NCBI GenBank assembly: GCA_028712695.1
Contig: JAQTQZ010000011.1
Coordinates: 54,616 to 118,615, forward strand
Direction of reading: 5' to 3'
DNA length: 64,000 bases
From: Methylovulum sp.
GTDB taxonomy: Bacteria > Pseudomonadota > Gammaproteobacteria > Methylococcales > Methylomonadaceae
The notes under the pieces were generated by a model. The model ran no database searches. It was not told the origin of the DNA and saw only the letters and a list, made by a program, of their open reading frames with translations. The position numbers and the translations under genes were made by a program. Positions within the stretch are counted from its first letter, which is position 1, and every line of letters begins with the position of its first letter. Positions 17,347 through 27,358 of the stretch are shown in pieces.

Positions 17347-19485
17347 TCAAAAATCAACGGATGCTTCAAAATAAAAGCTTCTGCCTGGCATCGGCAAGTT
17401 TTCAGGTAATTGGATAGGTGCGGGGGTCCGATAGCGCTCATCAAGGGCATTGCGTAAAGAAGCCGATAGATTAAGGTGCTTAAATAATTTTTTGCTACGT
17501 AAAGTGAAATCGATGGTTTGGTAGTCGCCTAATGCCCTGTTGTCACCCGGTGCGCTATGTATGCCCCCGACCCAATTAAGCTGCGATTGCAATTGCCATT
17601 GCGGTAAAAAATGCCACGTTGCAGCCGTATAGACTTGCTGCTCAGGTACGCCATTCACTGGCATATTTGTCACTTTATTCGTGGCCTCTTGCCAAGCATA
17701 GTTGCCCGTAAAATCCCATTGTTCATTCCATTGCCAATGCCATTCAAACTCGGTGCCATAACCATTTTGGCTACCTGCATTTTGAAAGGTGCTGGTTGAT
17801 TGGTTAATGTCGGGCACTGACAATATCAGATCGTTAATCTCATAATAATAGACATTGACCTCCGTCCTAAGTGAGCTGAAGGGGCGGTAATCCAAGCCCC
17901 ATTCATAAGTGTTGATGGTTTCAGGGTGCAAGTTTCTATTGCCTAGCAACACGGGGTTATTCTGGTTGCCTTGTTCAGAAAAATTGGGGGCCCTAAACGC
18001 CCGACCATATAATAACTTAGTGGTGATTTGTTCGTTGACATCCCAAACTAACGCGGCCCGCGGGTTAACGGTGCCGCCAAAATCAGAATAATTATCGTAA
18101 CGCACGCCAGCGGTCAATTGCCAGGCTTTAGCAAATTGCCATTCATCCTGCAGAACGGCTGACCAAATTGAGCGGTGCGTATCTGGCAAATAAACAAAAG
18201 GCGTGCCCGTCACATCGGTCAATGTCCCATTAACTATGCCCTGATTGCCGTTGATAATGCCCGTACCGAAATTTTTCCGCTCATTGGCGACAATCTCTTC
18301 ATAGCGAAAGCCGGTGCTTATATGTAACAAATGGTTTTGTAACCCTTTGTAGTCGGCATTCAGATCTAACGATGGGATATTCTCAGTCCTGCCTACAACC
18401 GCATTGGCGCCATCAGGAAACAATACCAATGGGTTGCCACTAAATGGAGACTTAATATTGCCATCGGCCCCTATTGGTAATAGGGTGTTATTGGGAAAAG
18501 CTTGGAATGCAGCCTGATAATAGGTGTGTAAATAACTGGCATGGGTAGAGAAAGTCCAATTGTCCGCCCAGTCGTCCGTTGCATAACGGACATCGCCTAA
18601 ATATGCTTCCGTATTGGCGTCTCCCTTAGGGTCCAATGCGCCAGCTCCGCCGGCCCGGGTTCCTGCGTCAATTGAATTGAATGCCCAAAAACCAAGATCC
18701 CAGTGTTTGCGTTGTAAGTTAAGATGACCGTTTAGGGTTTCATAACGGGTGTTTAGCGCGCCTGGAGCAAGGGATGCTTGCGTACCAAGCACACTATCAA
18801 ATAGCGATTGGGCATCAGCCTTGACAATGCGGCCCTTATCGCCTGCGGTATGTTGATATTGCAAGCTGCCTGCAACATCCCAGCCGGCCCATTGGGAACC
18901 ATACTGTCCCCAAGTGCTCTCGGTATCCCAATTACCGGCCCTGACACCAACCCTAGCGCCATCAATATCCTTAGCTTTTTTGGTGATGATGTTGATCACA
19001 CCGGCAAAAGCATCCGCCCCATATAAAGCAGAGCCTGGGCCGCGAATCACTTCTACTTTTTCGATAGCTTCGATAGGCAATTCCATGCCCGCAACTAAGG
19101 TTCCACGGAACGGCGTGGTAATGCGGGTGCCGTTTAATAGCATCAAAACTTGGGAGTTGGTGTTATTGCTGATGCCACGGACGCTATATTTATAATCATA
19201 ACTGCTCCCTTGAAGCCCAACATGGATACCCGGCACTGTTTCTAAGACTTCATGAAGTTCAGTGGCTCCCATTCCTTTAATCTGCTCGGCGGTAATAACG
19301 CTGGTGACTGCGGCTGACTGGAATATGGGTTTTGGTGTTCCGGTGGCGATAGTGACGGGCATGGCTGCCAACTCGGCGGGTGACATGGCAAAAAAATCAT
19401 CTACATCTGTTTCGGCATAAGTCATACCGGCATAAAAATAGGCCGGTATCAAGTATATAACTGTGCGGGTGAGATTAGTTTTCAT
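17347..19485 (-). CDS. TonB-dependent outer-membrane receptor
   Basis: 712 residues. Signal peptide of about 24 residues ending TYA-ETD, then a plug domain (about 45-165) with IFQSAAVTSVITAEQIKGMGATELHEVLETVPGIHVG and EVIRGPGSALYGADAFAGVINIITK, and a 22-stranded barrel ending in a terminal aromatic (EASVDF). Like many members near cyclic-di-GMP genes, it carries the pre-plug sequence FFAMSPAELAAMPVTIATGTPKPI. The ligand is unknown. It follows the GGDEF-EAL gene by 6 bases and is the third gene of the YfiR-type operon, suggesting the receptor and the signalling proteins act together. Confidence 0.9.
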   Translation of the reverse strand: MKTNLTRTVIYLIPAYFYAGMTYAETDVDDFFAMSPAELAAMPVTIATGTPKPIFQSAAVTSVITAEQIKGMGATELHEVLETVPGIHVGLQGSSYDYKYSVRGISNNTNSQVLMLLNGTRITTPFRGTLVAGMELPIEAIEKVEVIRGPGSALYGADAFAGVINIITKKAKDIDGARVGVRAGNWDTESTWGQYGSQWAGWDVAGSLQYQHTAGDKGRIVKADAQSLFDSVLGTQASLAPGALNTRYETLNGHLNLQRKHWDLGFWAFNSIDAGTRAGGAGALDPKGDANTEAYLGDVRYATDDWADNWTFSTHASYLHTYYQAAFQAFPNNTLLPIGADGNIKSPFSGNPLVLFPDGANAVVGRTENIPSLDLNADYKGLQNHLLHISTGFRYEEIVANERKNFGTGIINGNQGIVNGTLTDVTGTPFVYLPDTHRSIWSAVLQDEWQFAKAWQLTAGVRYDNYSDFGGTVNPRAALVWDVNEQITTKLLYGRAFRAPNFSEQGNQNNPVLLGNRNLHPETINTYEWGLDYRPFSSLRTEVNVYYYEINDLILSVPDINQSTSTFQNAGSQNGYGTEFEWHWQWNEQWDFTGNYAWQEATNKVTNMPVNGVPEQQVYTAATWHFLPQWQLQSQLNWVGGIHSAPGDNRALGDYQTIDFTLRSKKLFKHLNLSASLRNALDERYRTPAPIQLPENLPMPGRSFYFEASVDF

Positions 19486-19491
19486 ATCGAC

Positions 19492-21876
19492 TTACGATGG
19501 AATAATGAGTTTAAGTTCATCTAGGGGCACTGGCTTACTAATGTAATAGCCTTGTGCGTAATCAACACCCAATTCATTCAGCAGGGAAAAAATTTTTTCG
19601 TTTTCAACAAATTCGGCAATCGTTTTTTTGCCCATAATATGGCCGACTTCATTAATAGCCTTCACCATGGCAAGATCAATTTTGTCATCAAGAATATCTT
19701 TGACAAACTGACCGTCAATTTTAAGAAAATCGACCGGCAGGTTTTTTAAATAAGCAAAAGAAGACAGGCCGCTCCCAAAATCGTCCAGAGAAAACAAGCA
19801 GCCATTATCCCGGAGGTGATCGATAAACTTTGTTGCATAAGATAAGTTGGCGATAACCGCAGTTTCGGTTATTTCAAAACAAATTTTGTTGGGAGGAATG
19901 CCCCATTGCCGAAATTGCTCGACAATAAAAGGTTTCATGTGTTCATCCGACAGTGACAAACCGGACAGGTTGACCGAGCACAATAATAATTGGTCAAGAA
20001 ACTTAGGATTGTTAGCAATCCATTCAAATAAGTGGCAAATTATCCAACGGTCCATTGCGGGCGCAAGGTTATAACGTTCTGCTGAGGGTAAAAAGGCGCC
20101 GGGTGGGATAATCGTGCCTTGGCTGTCTTGGTACCTGACCAAGGTTTCAAAATGCAAACCTTCATCGTGGCCTGCTATGGCGATAATAGGTTGGCCATAC
20201 AGGCAGAAACTGTTTTGCTCCAGCCCTTGGTTGATTTTGGTCACCCATTGCATTTCCCCGTGCCTAAGCGCCAGTTCTTCATCGTCGGGACGGAAAACAT
20301 GCACTCGGCTACGGCCTTTTTCTTTGGCTGCATAGCAGGCGGCATCGGCTTCTTTGAGCAAGTTGACAGCATTGCCACTGACATCGTTTATTGAGGCAAT
20401 ACCAATACTTACGCCAATAGAAAACTGTTTGCTATCCCAGTTGAAACGAAAATCCTTAACGGTGTCACGGATCCCTTCACAGGCTAAAAGGGCATCCTGT
20501 TGGTCACAGTTATACATGAGTATGCCAAATTCATCACCGCCCAAACGGGCGATAAAGTCATGCCGTCGGATCTGTTTTTTTAGCAGATCGGCCAGTTGCC
20601 GAAGCAATTCGTCTCCTGCAAGGTGACCACAGGTATCGTTGACAATTTTAAATTGGTCTAAGTCCAAGTAACACAATGCGTGTTCAGAGTTTTCGGTGTG
20701 TGCCAACGCAACTGCTTCCTTAACGGTTAAATCGAATGCGCTACGGTTGGCAAGACCGGTTAAGGCGTCATGGTTGGCCTGATAAATAATTTGTTGGGTC
20801 AACTGGTGGGTTTCTGTGACATCTTCACAGACCAGTAAAAAACTATTCCTGCCATCTTCATTTTTAATTAACCGCCCGGCAGCCCGTACCCAAATGATCC
20901 GGCCATTTTGGCAAATTTGGCGTATTTCCTGTTTATGTACAAGCTGTGGTGTCATTTGGCAATTTGCCATTAAGTTATGCAGCACCGACAAATCGTTGGG
21001 ATGAATAAAATTAAAAATGGGGTAATCTTGCAAATCATCGATTGCCAAGCCCAGATGTCTGGCACCGGTCAAATTGACCGATAAAATAATGCCTGTTTCG
21101 GAAAGATTAAAAACCATGGTCGGGTTGTCATCAAACAACGCCAGATAGCGGTCTTTTGCTTGTGTCAACGCCTTGTTTTGAGTTTTTACAGTGACAATGA
21201 GGTCATTGAAAGCATCAACCAAAACGCCGATCTCGTCGTTATTTTTTTTGGTGGCCTTAAGCGAATAATTCTTGGTTTCGCTAATGGTTTTAACGACATC
21301 CACCAATTGGCTTATTGGCGATGCAATCAGGCTGATAAAGGGCGTGGACAAGAAAAATGTAATAATTGATACAGTGACCAAGACTAAAAATAACCATCCA
21401 GTAAATTGTATTTTATGCCAGTAAGCGTCGGTAAAATCAGCATCGATTAAAATAGAACCTAGCAAATCAGTCCGCTCAATAATTTGCTCGACCACATACA
21501 ATTTATTGTCTTCGAAATGTGTTTTTTCTGTTTCGACGGCTAAAGGGCAGGGCGTAGAGAGAGGGTTTTTCAGAAATTGGGTAAATAAAAGGCCTTTTGC
21601 ATCATACAAACACGCTTTTTGTACAATGGGTTGCATGTTAAAGACGCCAAGATTTTCCTTGGCCAGTTTGACATCCTGAAACGATAATGCGGCTGAGCTA
21701 CGGTTACCTATGATGGTTGCCAGTGCGCTTAAATCATCTTTAACATTTTGCCTGAACTCACCAAGCTCAAGCGCCATCAATAATAAGCCTGCAATGGCTA
21801 ATGAACTTATGCCGGGCAATAGTACGGTAAGCAGTAACTTGTGCTTGATTGACAAATTGCGGACGTAACGGATCAT
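19492..21876 (-). CDS. membrane-bound GGDEF-EAL cyclic-di-GMP enzyme with periplasmic sensor, HAMP and PAS domains
   Basis: 794 residues. TM1 (about 15-37), a periplasmic sensor of the kind found in YfiN/TpbB, TM2 (about 160-182), HAMP, PAS (about 250-365), GGDEF and EAL. The GGDEF motif is intact (RLGGDEFG) with an inhibitory I-site RRHD five residues before it. The EAL domain keeps FETLVRY (E of the ExL motif), the DDFGSG motif and FVE metal-site residues, so both synthase and phosphodiesterase activity are possible. The gene overlaps the yfiR-like gene by 4 bp. YfiR is a periplasmic inhibitor of YfiN in Pseudomonas, and the same logic is inferred here. Confidence 0.9.
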   Translation of the reverse strand: MIRYVRNLSIKHKLLLTVLLPGISSLAIAGLLLMALELGEFRQNVKDDLSALATIIGNRSSAALSFQDVKLAKENLGVFNMQPIVQKACLYDAKGLLFTQFLKNPLSTPCPLAVETEKTHFEDNKLYVVEQIIERTDLLGSILIDADFTDAYWHKIQFTGWLFLVLVTVSIITFFLSTPFISLIASPISQLVDVVKTISETKNYSLKATKKNNDEIGVLVDAFNDLIVTVKTQNKALTQAKDRYLALFDDNPTMVFNLSETGIILSVNLTGARHLGLAIDDLQDYPIFNFIHPNDLSVLHNLMANCQMTPQLVHKQEIRQICQNGRIIWVRAAGRLIKNEDGRNSFLLVCEDVTETHQLTQQIIYQANHDALTGLANRSAFDLTVKEAVALAHTENSEHALCYLDLDQFKIVNDTCGHLAGDELLRQLADLLKKQIRRHDFIARLGGDEFGILMYNCDQQDALLACEGIRDTVKDFRFNWDSKQFSIGVSIGIASINDVSGNAVNLLKEADAACYAAKEKGRSRVHVFRPDDEELALRHGEMQWVTKINQGLEQNSFCLYGQPIIAIAGHDEGLHFETLVRYQDSQGTIIPPGAFLPSAERYNLAPAMDRWIICHLFEWIANNPKFLDQLLLCSVNLSGLSLSDEHMKPFIVEQFRQWGIPPNKICFEITETAVIANLSYATKFIDHLRDNGCLFSLDDFGSGLSSFAYLKNLPVDFLKIDGQFVKDILDDKIDLAMVKAINEVGHIMGKKTIAEFVENEKIFSLLNELGVDYAQGYYISKPVPLDELKLIIPS

Positions 21877-22445
21877 TGCTTGTCTCCATCAATAATATCA
21901 GCCACTTCCAGTAATTTTGCACTGATCTTAAGGCCACTTTGCTTAATGGCTGCCAGATTGATCTGTAATTTTATTCTGCCATCTTGGTTAATGAACCCTA
22001 TCATGCCGCCATGTTGGGCAAACCCCGGACTTTCACCGACGGTTAGTTGGTTGTGGAGCGTTGGGGGCGTGGCGCTCGGTTCGCCAATGAAGAAAATATG
22101 ACAGTAGGCTAGCTTGTTAGGCGTAAAAGAATAGCCATTATTTAACCTAAATAACTTAATTGGCCGCCCAAATACTTCACGTTCTTCTATGGGGTCAATT
22201 AAGCTGCCGAAAGGATCTGTCCCAAGAATACACAGGTTAAAAGTTTTATAATTGTCTGCAGGCCAGTCAATGAATTTGGTGAAATTATAAAGGTAGCCCG
22301 CTTTTATTTTGTATTCGACCGATTCTCCATCGGCATAAAGTGGTTGCGAAGAGAGTAGGCTGGCAAGGCAAAAAAACAGCCATGACAAGCGTCTGATAGC
22401 TATCGTATGAACAAGGTCATTACGTTTGCGTTCTAAAAAACACAT
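21873..22445 (-). CDS. YfiR family periplasmic protein (DUF4154)
   Basis: 190 residues with a signal peptide (hydrophobic segment about 19-34, cleavage near YADG). The DUF4154 signature KAGYLYNFTKFIDWPADNYKTFNLCILG is clear, followed by the HIFFIGEP and GMIGFINQDGRIKLQINLAAIKQSGLKISAKLLEVADII blocks. In Pseudomonas YfiR binds and represses the diguanylate cyclase YfiN, its periplasmic sensor linking envelope redox state to cyclic-di-GMP. Here it is first in the three-gene operon with the GGDEF-EAL protein and the TonB receptor. Confidence 0.9.
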   Translation of the reverse strand: MCFLERKRNDLVHTIAIRRLSWLFFCLASLLSSQPLYADGESVEYKIKAGYLYNFTKFIDWPADNYKTFNLCILGTDPFGSLIDPIEEREVFGRPIKLFRLNNGYSFTPNKLAYCHIFFIGEPSATPPTLHNQLTVGESPGFAQHGGMIGFINQDGRIKLQINLAAIKQSGLKISAKLLEVADIIDGDKQ

Positions 22446-22506
22446 CCAGTCGTTGGCCTGTCAGATTTTATGGGGATGTCATTAAGGATAGTTCAGGATA
22501 GATAAG

Positions 22507-23811
22507 TTACAACTTTGTGAAAAATGTTTTCATCACGCTTATCATATAATGGTGGTCTATGACGCCCGCACTTTCTCTGAGACTGTGCATCGCCCACATC
22601 GGGCTACCTACATCAACAGAACGTAGCCCCAGTTTTGCCGAGGTAATGGGGCCGATGGTGCTGCCGCAAGGCAAATCACAGCGATGGGAATATTTCTGAT
22701 AGGGCACGTCGGCTTCCATGCACCAGTTGGCAAACTGGGCTTCGGAAACACTTTCTGAGCTGTACCGTCGGCTAGCATTGACTTTAATCACCGGGCCGTT
22801 ATTGACCAGCACCTTATGGTCGGCATCGTAAGCAAGTGGGAAATTCGGTTGATAAGCGTGCGCCATATCCGCGCTGATTAAAAAGCTTTTTGCCAATGTC
22901 CGGGCGTAATCTTGTTGGTCTACGAGCGATGACGAGGCAATACGCGCAAGGACATCGGGAAGAAAGCTGCCATCTGCGCCTTTATTAGTTTCGCTACCAA
23001 TTTCTTCATGGTCAAAGAATGCACAAACCAGCGTGTTGTCAGCCGATAATACGGACTCATCAAGCAAGGCCGTGATGGCGGCATGGCAAGAGGCGAGGTT
23101 ATCGAGTTGGCTGTCGCTATAAAACTCATTGTTTGCTCCCCAGAATACGCCTTTTTGGGTGTCGTAAACGTTAAGTTCCCAAGCCAAGATATGTTCGGCA
23201 GCTATCCCTGATTGTTGTTGTAGGCATTGCATAAAATACGGCTGGGGTAACTGTTCCTCAGAGACGCGTGCCAACAGTAACGGTAGCTCATTTTGTTTTT
23301 GTAGTTTCAAACCGTCATCATTAACGCCGCGGTTTAAATGGATTGCCAGATTCGGCAATCTTAACAGCGCTTGGTCAAACCGGACTAATTGGCTGGCTAT
23401 TTCACCGTGCTCATTTTTATAGCTAATGCGCCCGGCAAGGCTTAAGTCGCGGTCGGTAAAGGTTGCCAGGATAGGGCCGCCATAAACTTCAACGCTTAAC
23501 CTGATGAAACCGTCCAAATAATTGGCGGCATTAGGTTTCAGCCGTAAGCCTGGTGAGTCAGTATGGGCGCCAATAATCTTAAATCCCGTGTCCGGCAACG
23601 GCTTTTGTCCGTGGACGAACAGGATAACCGATGAATCATCGCGGATAACGTAATAGCGCCCTCCGGGTTGTAATGACCATTTGTTAGTTTCATCCAGCCG
23701 TTCAAAGTGAAACGTGACCAGCCGGTCTTCAATACTTTTGACGGCATGCCAAGGGCTAGGGCTGGCATCAATAAAATCCAGCAAGTCCTTTACTTGTTGT
23801 TGGGCGTTCAT
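22507..23811 (-). CDS. apeB: M18 family aminopeptidase
   Basis: 434 residues. The dizinc ligands are visible: H and D in [14 protein letters not shown] in FDHEEIGS (catalytic Glu and metal Glu), D in [11 protein letters not shown], and the terminal H in MWAMHSLRE. The family cleaves N-terminal residues, preferring acidic ones, and assembles as a dodecamer. msrB lies just upstream with a 4-bp stop/start overlap, so the two are cotranslated. The start has GGAG-poor context but is fixed by the overlap. Confidence 0.93.
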   Translation of the reverse strand: MNAQQQVKDLLDFIDASPSPWHAVKSIEDRLVTFHFERLDETNKWSLQPGGRYYVIRDDSSVILFVHGQKPLPDTGFKIIGAHTDSPGLRLKPNAANYLDGFIRLSVEVYGGPILATFTDRDLSLAGRISYKNEHGEIASQLVRFDQALLRLPNLAIHLNRGVNDDGLKLQKQNELPLLLARVSEEQLPQPYFMQCLQQQSGIAAEHILAWELNVYDTQKGVFWGANNEFYSDSQLDNLASCHAAITALLDESVLSADNTLVCAFFDHEEIGSETNKGADGSFLPDVLARIASSSLVDQQDYARTLAKSFLISADMAHAYQPNFPLAYDADHKVLVNNGPVIKVNASRRYSSESVSEAQFANWCMEADVPYQKYSHRCDLPCGSTIGPITSAKLGLRSVDVGSPMWAMHSLRESAGVIDHHYMISVMKTFFTKL

Positions 23812-24212
23812 GGTGCTTCGTGTAAGTCTAGGGAGGCTGAATTAATGCAATAACGCAGTCCGGTAGGTTGTGGGCCATCCGTAAAAACATGGCCAAGATG
23901 GGCGTTGCAGTTTTTACACGTCACTTCAACGCGGCGCATGCCGTGACTGGTATCAACGTGTTCGGCAAGGTTGTCTTTAAACAGGATGTCCCAAAAGCTC
24001 GGCCAACCCGATCCGGAATCGTATTTGTGTGCGGAGGAAAACAATGGGCTGCCACAACAAACACAATGGTAAGTCCCTTTTTTTTTACAATCCGTATATT
24101 TTCCGGTAAAGGGCGGTTCAGTGCCCTTCAGTCGGCAGATAGAAAATTGTTCAGGCGTTAGGTTGGCGCCGTCAGTGGCTGGCGATGGTCCAGTGTCATT
24201 ATTATTGGTCAT
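23808..24212 (-). CDS. msrB: peptide methionine-R-sulfoxide reductase
   Basis: 134 residues from the ATG at 24212, chosen because MTNNNDTG followed by [24 protein letters not shown] fits the family length; an upstream ATG at 24341 would add 43 unrelated residues. The zinc-binding cysteine pairs are CVCCGSPLF and [10 protein letters not shown]. The catalytic residue region is [11 protein letters not shown], with Cys before the conserved N, and [11 protein letters not shown] is the substrate site. It repairs methionine-R-sulfoxide. It is first in a pair with the M18 aminopeptidase gene. Confidence 0.94.
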   Translation of the reverse strand: MTNNNDTGPSPATDGANLTPEQFSICRLKGTEPPFTGKYTDCKKKGTYHCVCCGSPLFSSAHKYDSGSGWPSFWDILFKDNLAEHVDTSHGMRRVEVTCKNCNAHLGHVFTDGPQPTGLRYCINSASLDLHEAP

Positions 24213-24418
24213 GGTGTCGCAGTAGTTTTGGCTATTCAAAAAATTAATTGTACGCTTTGATAGGGAGTATAACCAAAAATTCGAGCGTATTGTGTTTGCC
24301 TTCAGTATTGAGGATTGAAGCTTTATCGGGCTGGCATGCACAAGAAATAGATTGCAACCTGAATAACGTTTTGTAAAATTAAGCGCTTGGTAAATTCATC
24401 TAAGTTGGAGTCTTGTTA

Positions 24419-24736
24419 ATGATGCAAAAATTTTTCACGAGCCGCAGTAAAGTTACGGTTACTTTTTTGGGCTTACTAGTGAGTGCTTGCGCTTCAGAAC
24501 GTCCTGTTGCCGTGATGCCAGTTGCCCCCGCGCTTTCGGGTGATCAAATGTTGCGTGAAAGTGAGGGTATTGCGCATTTAAGTAATCGCTGGAAAAGCGG
24601 TAAACAGCTGGTAGAACGGGGTAATTTAATGGTGCGGGACGGTCAGGCAAAGATTGATGAAGGCAACCGGTTGGTTGATGAAGGCACGAAAATAATGCGT
24701 GAAAGCGAGGAGAGTTATAAAAACATCAAACAGTAG
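24419..24736 (+). CDS. small lipoprotein of unknown function
   Basis: 105 residues from the ATG at 24419, preceded by TTGGAGT. The signal ends in a lipobox LLVSAC, so the protein is lipidated at Cys and outer- or inner-membrane anchored. The mature part is mostly helical and contains heptad-like repeats of the form DEGxxLVDEGTKIMRE (about residues 70-95), suggesting a short coiled coil. The function is unknown. It is a single-gene unit facing away from msrB. Confidence 0.7.
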   Translation: MMQKFFTSRSKVTVTFLGLLVSACASERPVAVMPVAPALSGDQMLRESEGIAHLSNRWKSGKQLVERGNLMVRDGQAKIDEGNRLVDEGTKIMRESEESYKNIKQ

Positions 24737-25010
24737 CCGCCCGTCTTTTAATGGAAATGTATAAAGGCGAGTCGCCTCTTTGCAGCGACTAACGCTTAAT
24801 TTTCTGATCTTTTTTGGTTTTTTAGATGAGACATAAGGCTTGAGCAAAATGAATAATTTCTTTTCTCATTTAGTTTAAATTTATTGTTCTATGCTAGAAT
24901 CATTGCTTGTGCTTGCCTCGCAAATCTGAATTTTCCAGTAGAAAGATAAAAAATATTTAACGGGCTAAGTTCAAATAATTTAATTACTAATCAAAAGGTT
25001 GAAACGTAAA

Positions 25011-25400
25011 ATGAAATTTTTAAAAAAAATCGCGGTATCTTTGCTTATGGCTGCTTCTATGACTGCGGTTTCATCAACAGCTTTTGCAGCACCTGAAGGC
25101 GCTGCCGTTGTTAAAGCGGCCGCTGAAGGCACGGTAGCTAAAATTGAAGAGGCTGTTAATCTGGTTGAAAAGGGTGGCGACAAAGCTGAAATCGTAAAAG
25201 CGATTAATGAAGCCCGTCAACTGCAAAAAGAATTCCGCTATGAATTGACTGAGCGCCAACGCCAAAAAGCCAATGACAAGTTGAGAATTGCGCGTGATGC
25301 GTTTGAAAAAGGCGAAATGCAACCAGCAGAAGCAACGCTGAAAGCGGCGTTAGCATCATTTCAAGAAATGCTGAGCACTTATAACGCTGCTCACCAATAG
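25011..25400 (+). CDS. small secreted helical protein of unknown function
   Basis: 129 residues. The ATG at 25011 is preferred over an in-frame TTG 12 bases upstream. A clean signal peptide (1-26) ends SSTAFA-APEG. The mature protein is all-helical: an Ala/Glu/Lys-rich helix KAAAEGTVAKIEEAVNLVEKGG, then EARQLQKEFRYELTERQRQKANDKLRIARDAFEKGEMQPAEATLKAALASFQEML. It has no cysteine or histidine motif suggesting a cofactor, apart from the final HQ. It ends in a strong terminator. An extended -10-like TGCTAGAAT lies at 24892-24900. The function is unknown. Confidence 0.7.
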   Translation: MKFLKKIAVSLLMAASMTAVSSTAFAAPEGAAVVKAAAEGTVAKIEEAVNLVEKGGDKAEIVKAINEARQLQKEFRYELTERQRQKANDKLRIARDAFEKGEMQPAEATLKAALASFQEMLSTYNAAHQ

Positions 25401-25752
25401 CATTGTAAGTTAGGTCAGATTCAATCCTGTTGAAAAACCCGATTGAATCTGATTTTTACTTTTATGGCTATTAGTCTATGGCACTTCTTGGTTTCTGTTC
25501 CCTGTTTTTCTCCACTATTTTCCTCTTCGCTGAATTTCAGAGATTGCAATTAATCTTTGAAATTATATGCCACACTTTTTCCTCCGATACAAAGTTAGGC
25601 CGTTTTTACACTGAAATTTATAGGTCAGGAGTGTAGTCACGCCACCAACAATCGGGAAATCATCTTATTAGGCCATACCTGCGCCAATCTGCTTAAAAAG
25701 CGGATAAAGCCAAATATGCTTGGCTTGGTTTTGTCGGGATTGTTTTAACACA
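25401..25752. other. intergenic region with terminator, between the helical protein and slyX
   Basis: Apart from the terminator at 25415-25457, this stretch of about 350 bases holds no frame I would call, no repeat and no clear promoter. It is moderately AT-rich and separates convergent transcripts. Confidence 0.5.
25415..25457 (+). terminator. rho-independent terminator
   Basis: A 12-bp perfect stem TCAGATTCAATC / GATTGAATCTGA followed by TTTTT, 14 bases after the stop codon of the small secreted helical protein. Confidence 0.85.
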
Positions 25753-25968
25753 TTAATAATGTGGGGGAATTTCGTGCTGTAGGTTGTCGGTATGCTCGGC
25801 AGTTGCTGCCGTAGGCAGGCTTATTATCCTTTCATGCAACATTTGGCAGGTGGCTTCCAGACGGTCTATTGTCCGCTGCTGTTGGGCCACTGTATTATTC
25901 AATGCTTGCAATAAATCTTCCTGATAGGCCGCTTTTATTTCCAGCTCGATAATCCGCTTATCATCCAT
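25753..25968 (-). CDS. slyX: SlyX family protein
   Basis: 71 residues, almost entirely a coiled coil: IIELEIKAAYQEDLLQALNNTVAQQQRTIDRLEATCQMLHERI. This is the SlyX pattern, followed by a Pro/His-rich end HEIPPHY as in family members. The function is unknown. It lies 4 bases behind hemN on the same strand and is probably the last gene of that transcript. Confidence 0.85.
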   Translation of the reverse strand: MDDKRIIELEIKAAYQEDLLQALNNTVAQQQRTIDRLEATCQMLHERIISLPTAATAEHTDNLQHEIPPHY

Positions 25969-25972
25969 ACGC

Positions 25973-27358
25973 TTAAATCACCTTAGAAAACTGTTGTTGC
26001 TGTTTTTGCGCTAGATATTTGTCAAATACCATGCAGATATTGCGGATCAGCAAACGTCCTGCTGAAGTGACTTCAATGCCTTGTTTTGATAAAGCCAGCA
26101 ATCCATCCGCTTCCATAAACGCTAACGCGGCAAGTTCCTTGGCAAAATAATCGCCAAAATTGATGGCAAACTGCCGCTCTATTTCGGCAAAATCCAGTCT
26201 GAAATGGCAAATCAGTTGGGTGATGACTTCACGGCGCAGCTTGTCGTCGTCATCCAAATCGACACCTTTAAACACGGGCAATTTGCCTTGTGTAATCAAG
26301 TCGTCGTATTCGTCCAGTTCTTTGACATTCTGGATATACGCATCGCCGACCCTGCCGATGGACGTTATGCCTAAACCCACCAAGTCGCAATCCGAATGGG
26401 TCGAATAACCTTGGAAATTGCGGTGCAGCTTGCCTTCCCGTTGGGCAATAGCGAGTTCATCGTCGGGTTTGGCAAAATGGTCCATGCCGATGTAAACATA
26501 ACCCGCCGATGTCAATTTGGCGCCGACCATTTGCAGGATTGCCAATTTGACATCAGCGCTGGGCATATCGGCCTCGTTAATTTGCCGTTGCACTTTAAAG
26601 CGCGTTGGCATATGGGCGTAATTGAACACCGAGAAACGGTCAGGCGCGGCGGCCAGTATTTTATCCAGCGTTGCCGCGAAACTAGCCACCGTTTGCAGTG
26701 GCAACCCGTAGATCAGGTCAACATTCGTTGAACGAAAGCCTTCTTTTCGGGCGGCATCCAACACGCCAAAGGTTTGTTCTTCGCTTTGGATACGGTTGAC
26801 CGCTTGCTGCACCGCCGGATCAAAATCCTGCACACCTAGGCTGATGCGGTTAAACCCCAACTCGCGCAGTTGTTTGATAGTGTCGCTGTGGGTTTCCCGT
26901 GGATCAACTTCGATGGAATATTCGCCGCTATCGTCATCCTTCAACGTGAAATGCTCGCGTGTCACTGCCATCAACCGCTGCATTTGCGGGTAACTTAAAA
27001 ATGTCGGTGTGCCGCCGCCCCAGTGTAGCTGGTTGACCACGCGGCTGGCGTCGAACAAGTCGCCCTGCATGGCTATTTCTTTGCAAAGGTTGTCCAGATA
27101 CGGCTCGGCATGGTTGCGGTTTTTGGTGACGATTTTATTGCAGGCACAATAAAAACAGACAGTGTCGCAAAACGGGATATGGAAATACAACGATAACGGC
27201 CCGCCTGCCGCGTTGGATTTGGCAATATGTTGCCGGTAATCTTGATCTGAGAAGCCATCATGCAATTCCAAGGCGGTTGGATATGAGGTGTAACGTGGCC
27301 CGGCCTTGTCATAACGGTTGATAAGCGCAAGGTCGAATTGGATAGACTGGTCCATCAT
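25973..27358 (-). CDS. hemN: oxygen-independent coproporphyrinogen III oxidase
   Basis: 461 residues, the full-length HemN class. The radical-SAM motif CDTVCFYCACNK (CxxxCxxCxC) is near residue 65, and the N-terminal AGPRYTSYPTA is diagnostic. It converts coproporphyrinogen III to protoporphyrinogen IX without oxygen. The start is ATG at 27358 or the next codon. It overlaps the stop of ccmI upstream, tying heme synthesis to the cytochrome c maturation locus. Confidence 0.96.
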   Translation of the reverse strand: MMDQSIQFDLALINRYDKAGPRYTSYPTALELHDGFSDQDYRQHIAKSNAAGGPLSLYFHIPFCDTVCFYCACNKIVTKNRNHAEPYLDNLCKEIAMQGDLFDASRVVNQLHWGGGTPTFLSYPQMQRLMAVTREHFTLKDDDSGEYSIEVDPRETHSDTIKQLRELGFNRISLGVQDFDPAVQQAVNRIQSEEQTFGVLDAARKEGFRSTNVDLIYGLPLQTVASFAATLDKILAAAPDRFSVFNYAHMPTRFKVQRQINEADMPSADVKLAILQMVGAKLTSAGYVYIGMDHFAKPDDELAIAQREGKLHRNFQGYSTHSDCDLVGLGITSIGRVGDAYIQNVKELDEYDDLITQGKLPVFKGVDLDDDDKLRREVITQLICHFRLDFAEIERQFAINFGDYFAKELAALAFMEADGLLALSKQGIEVTSAGRLLIRNICMVFDKYLAQKQQQQFSKVI

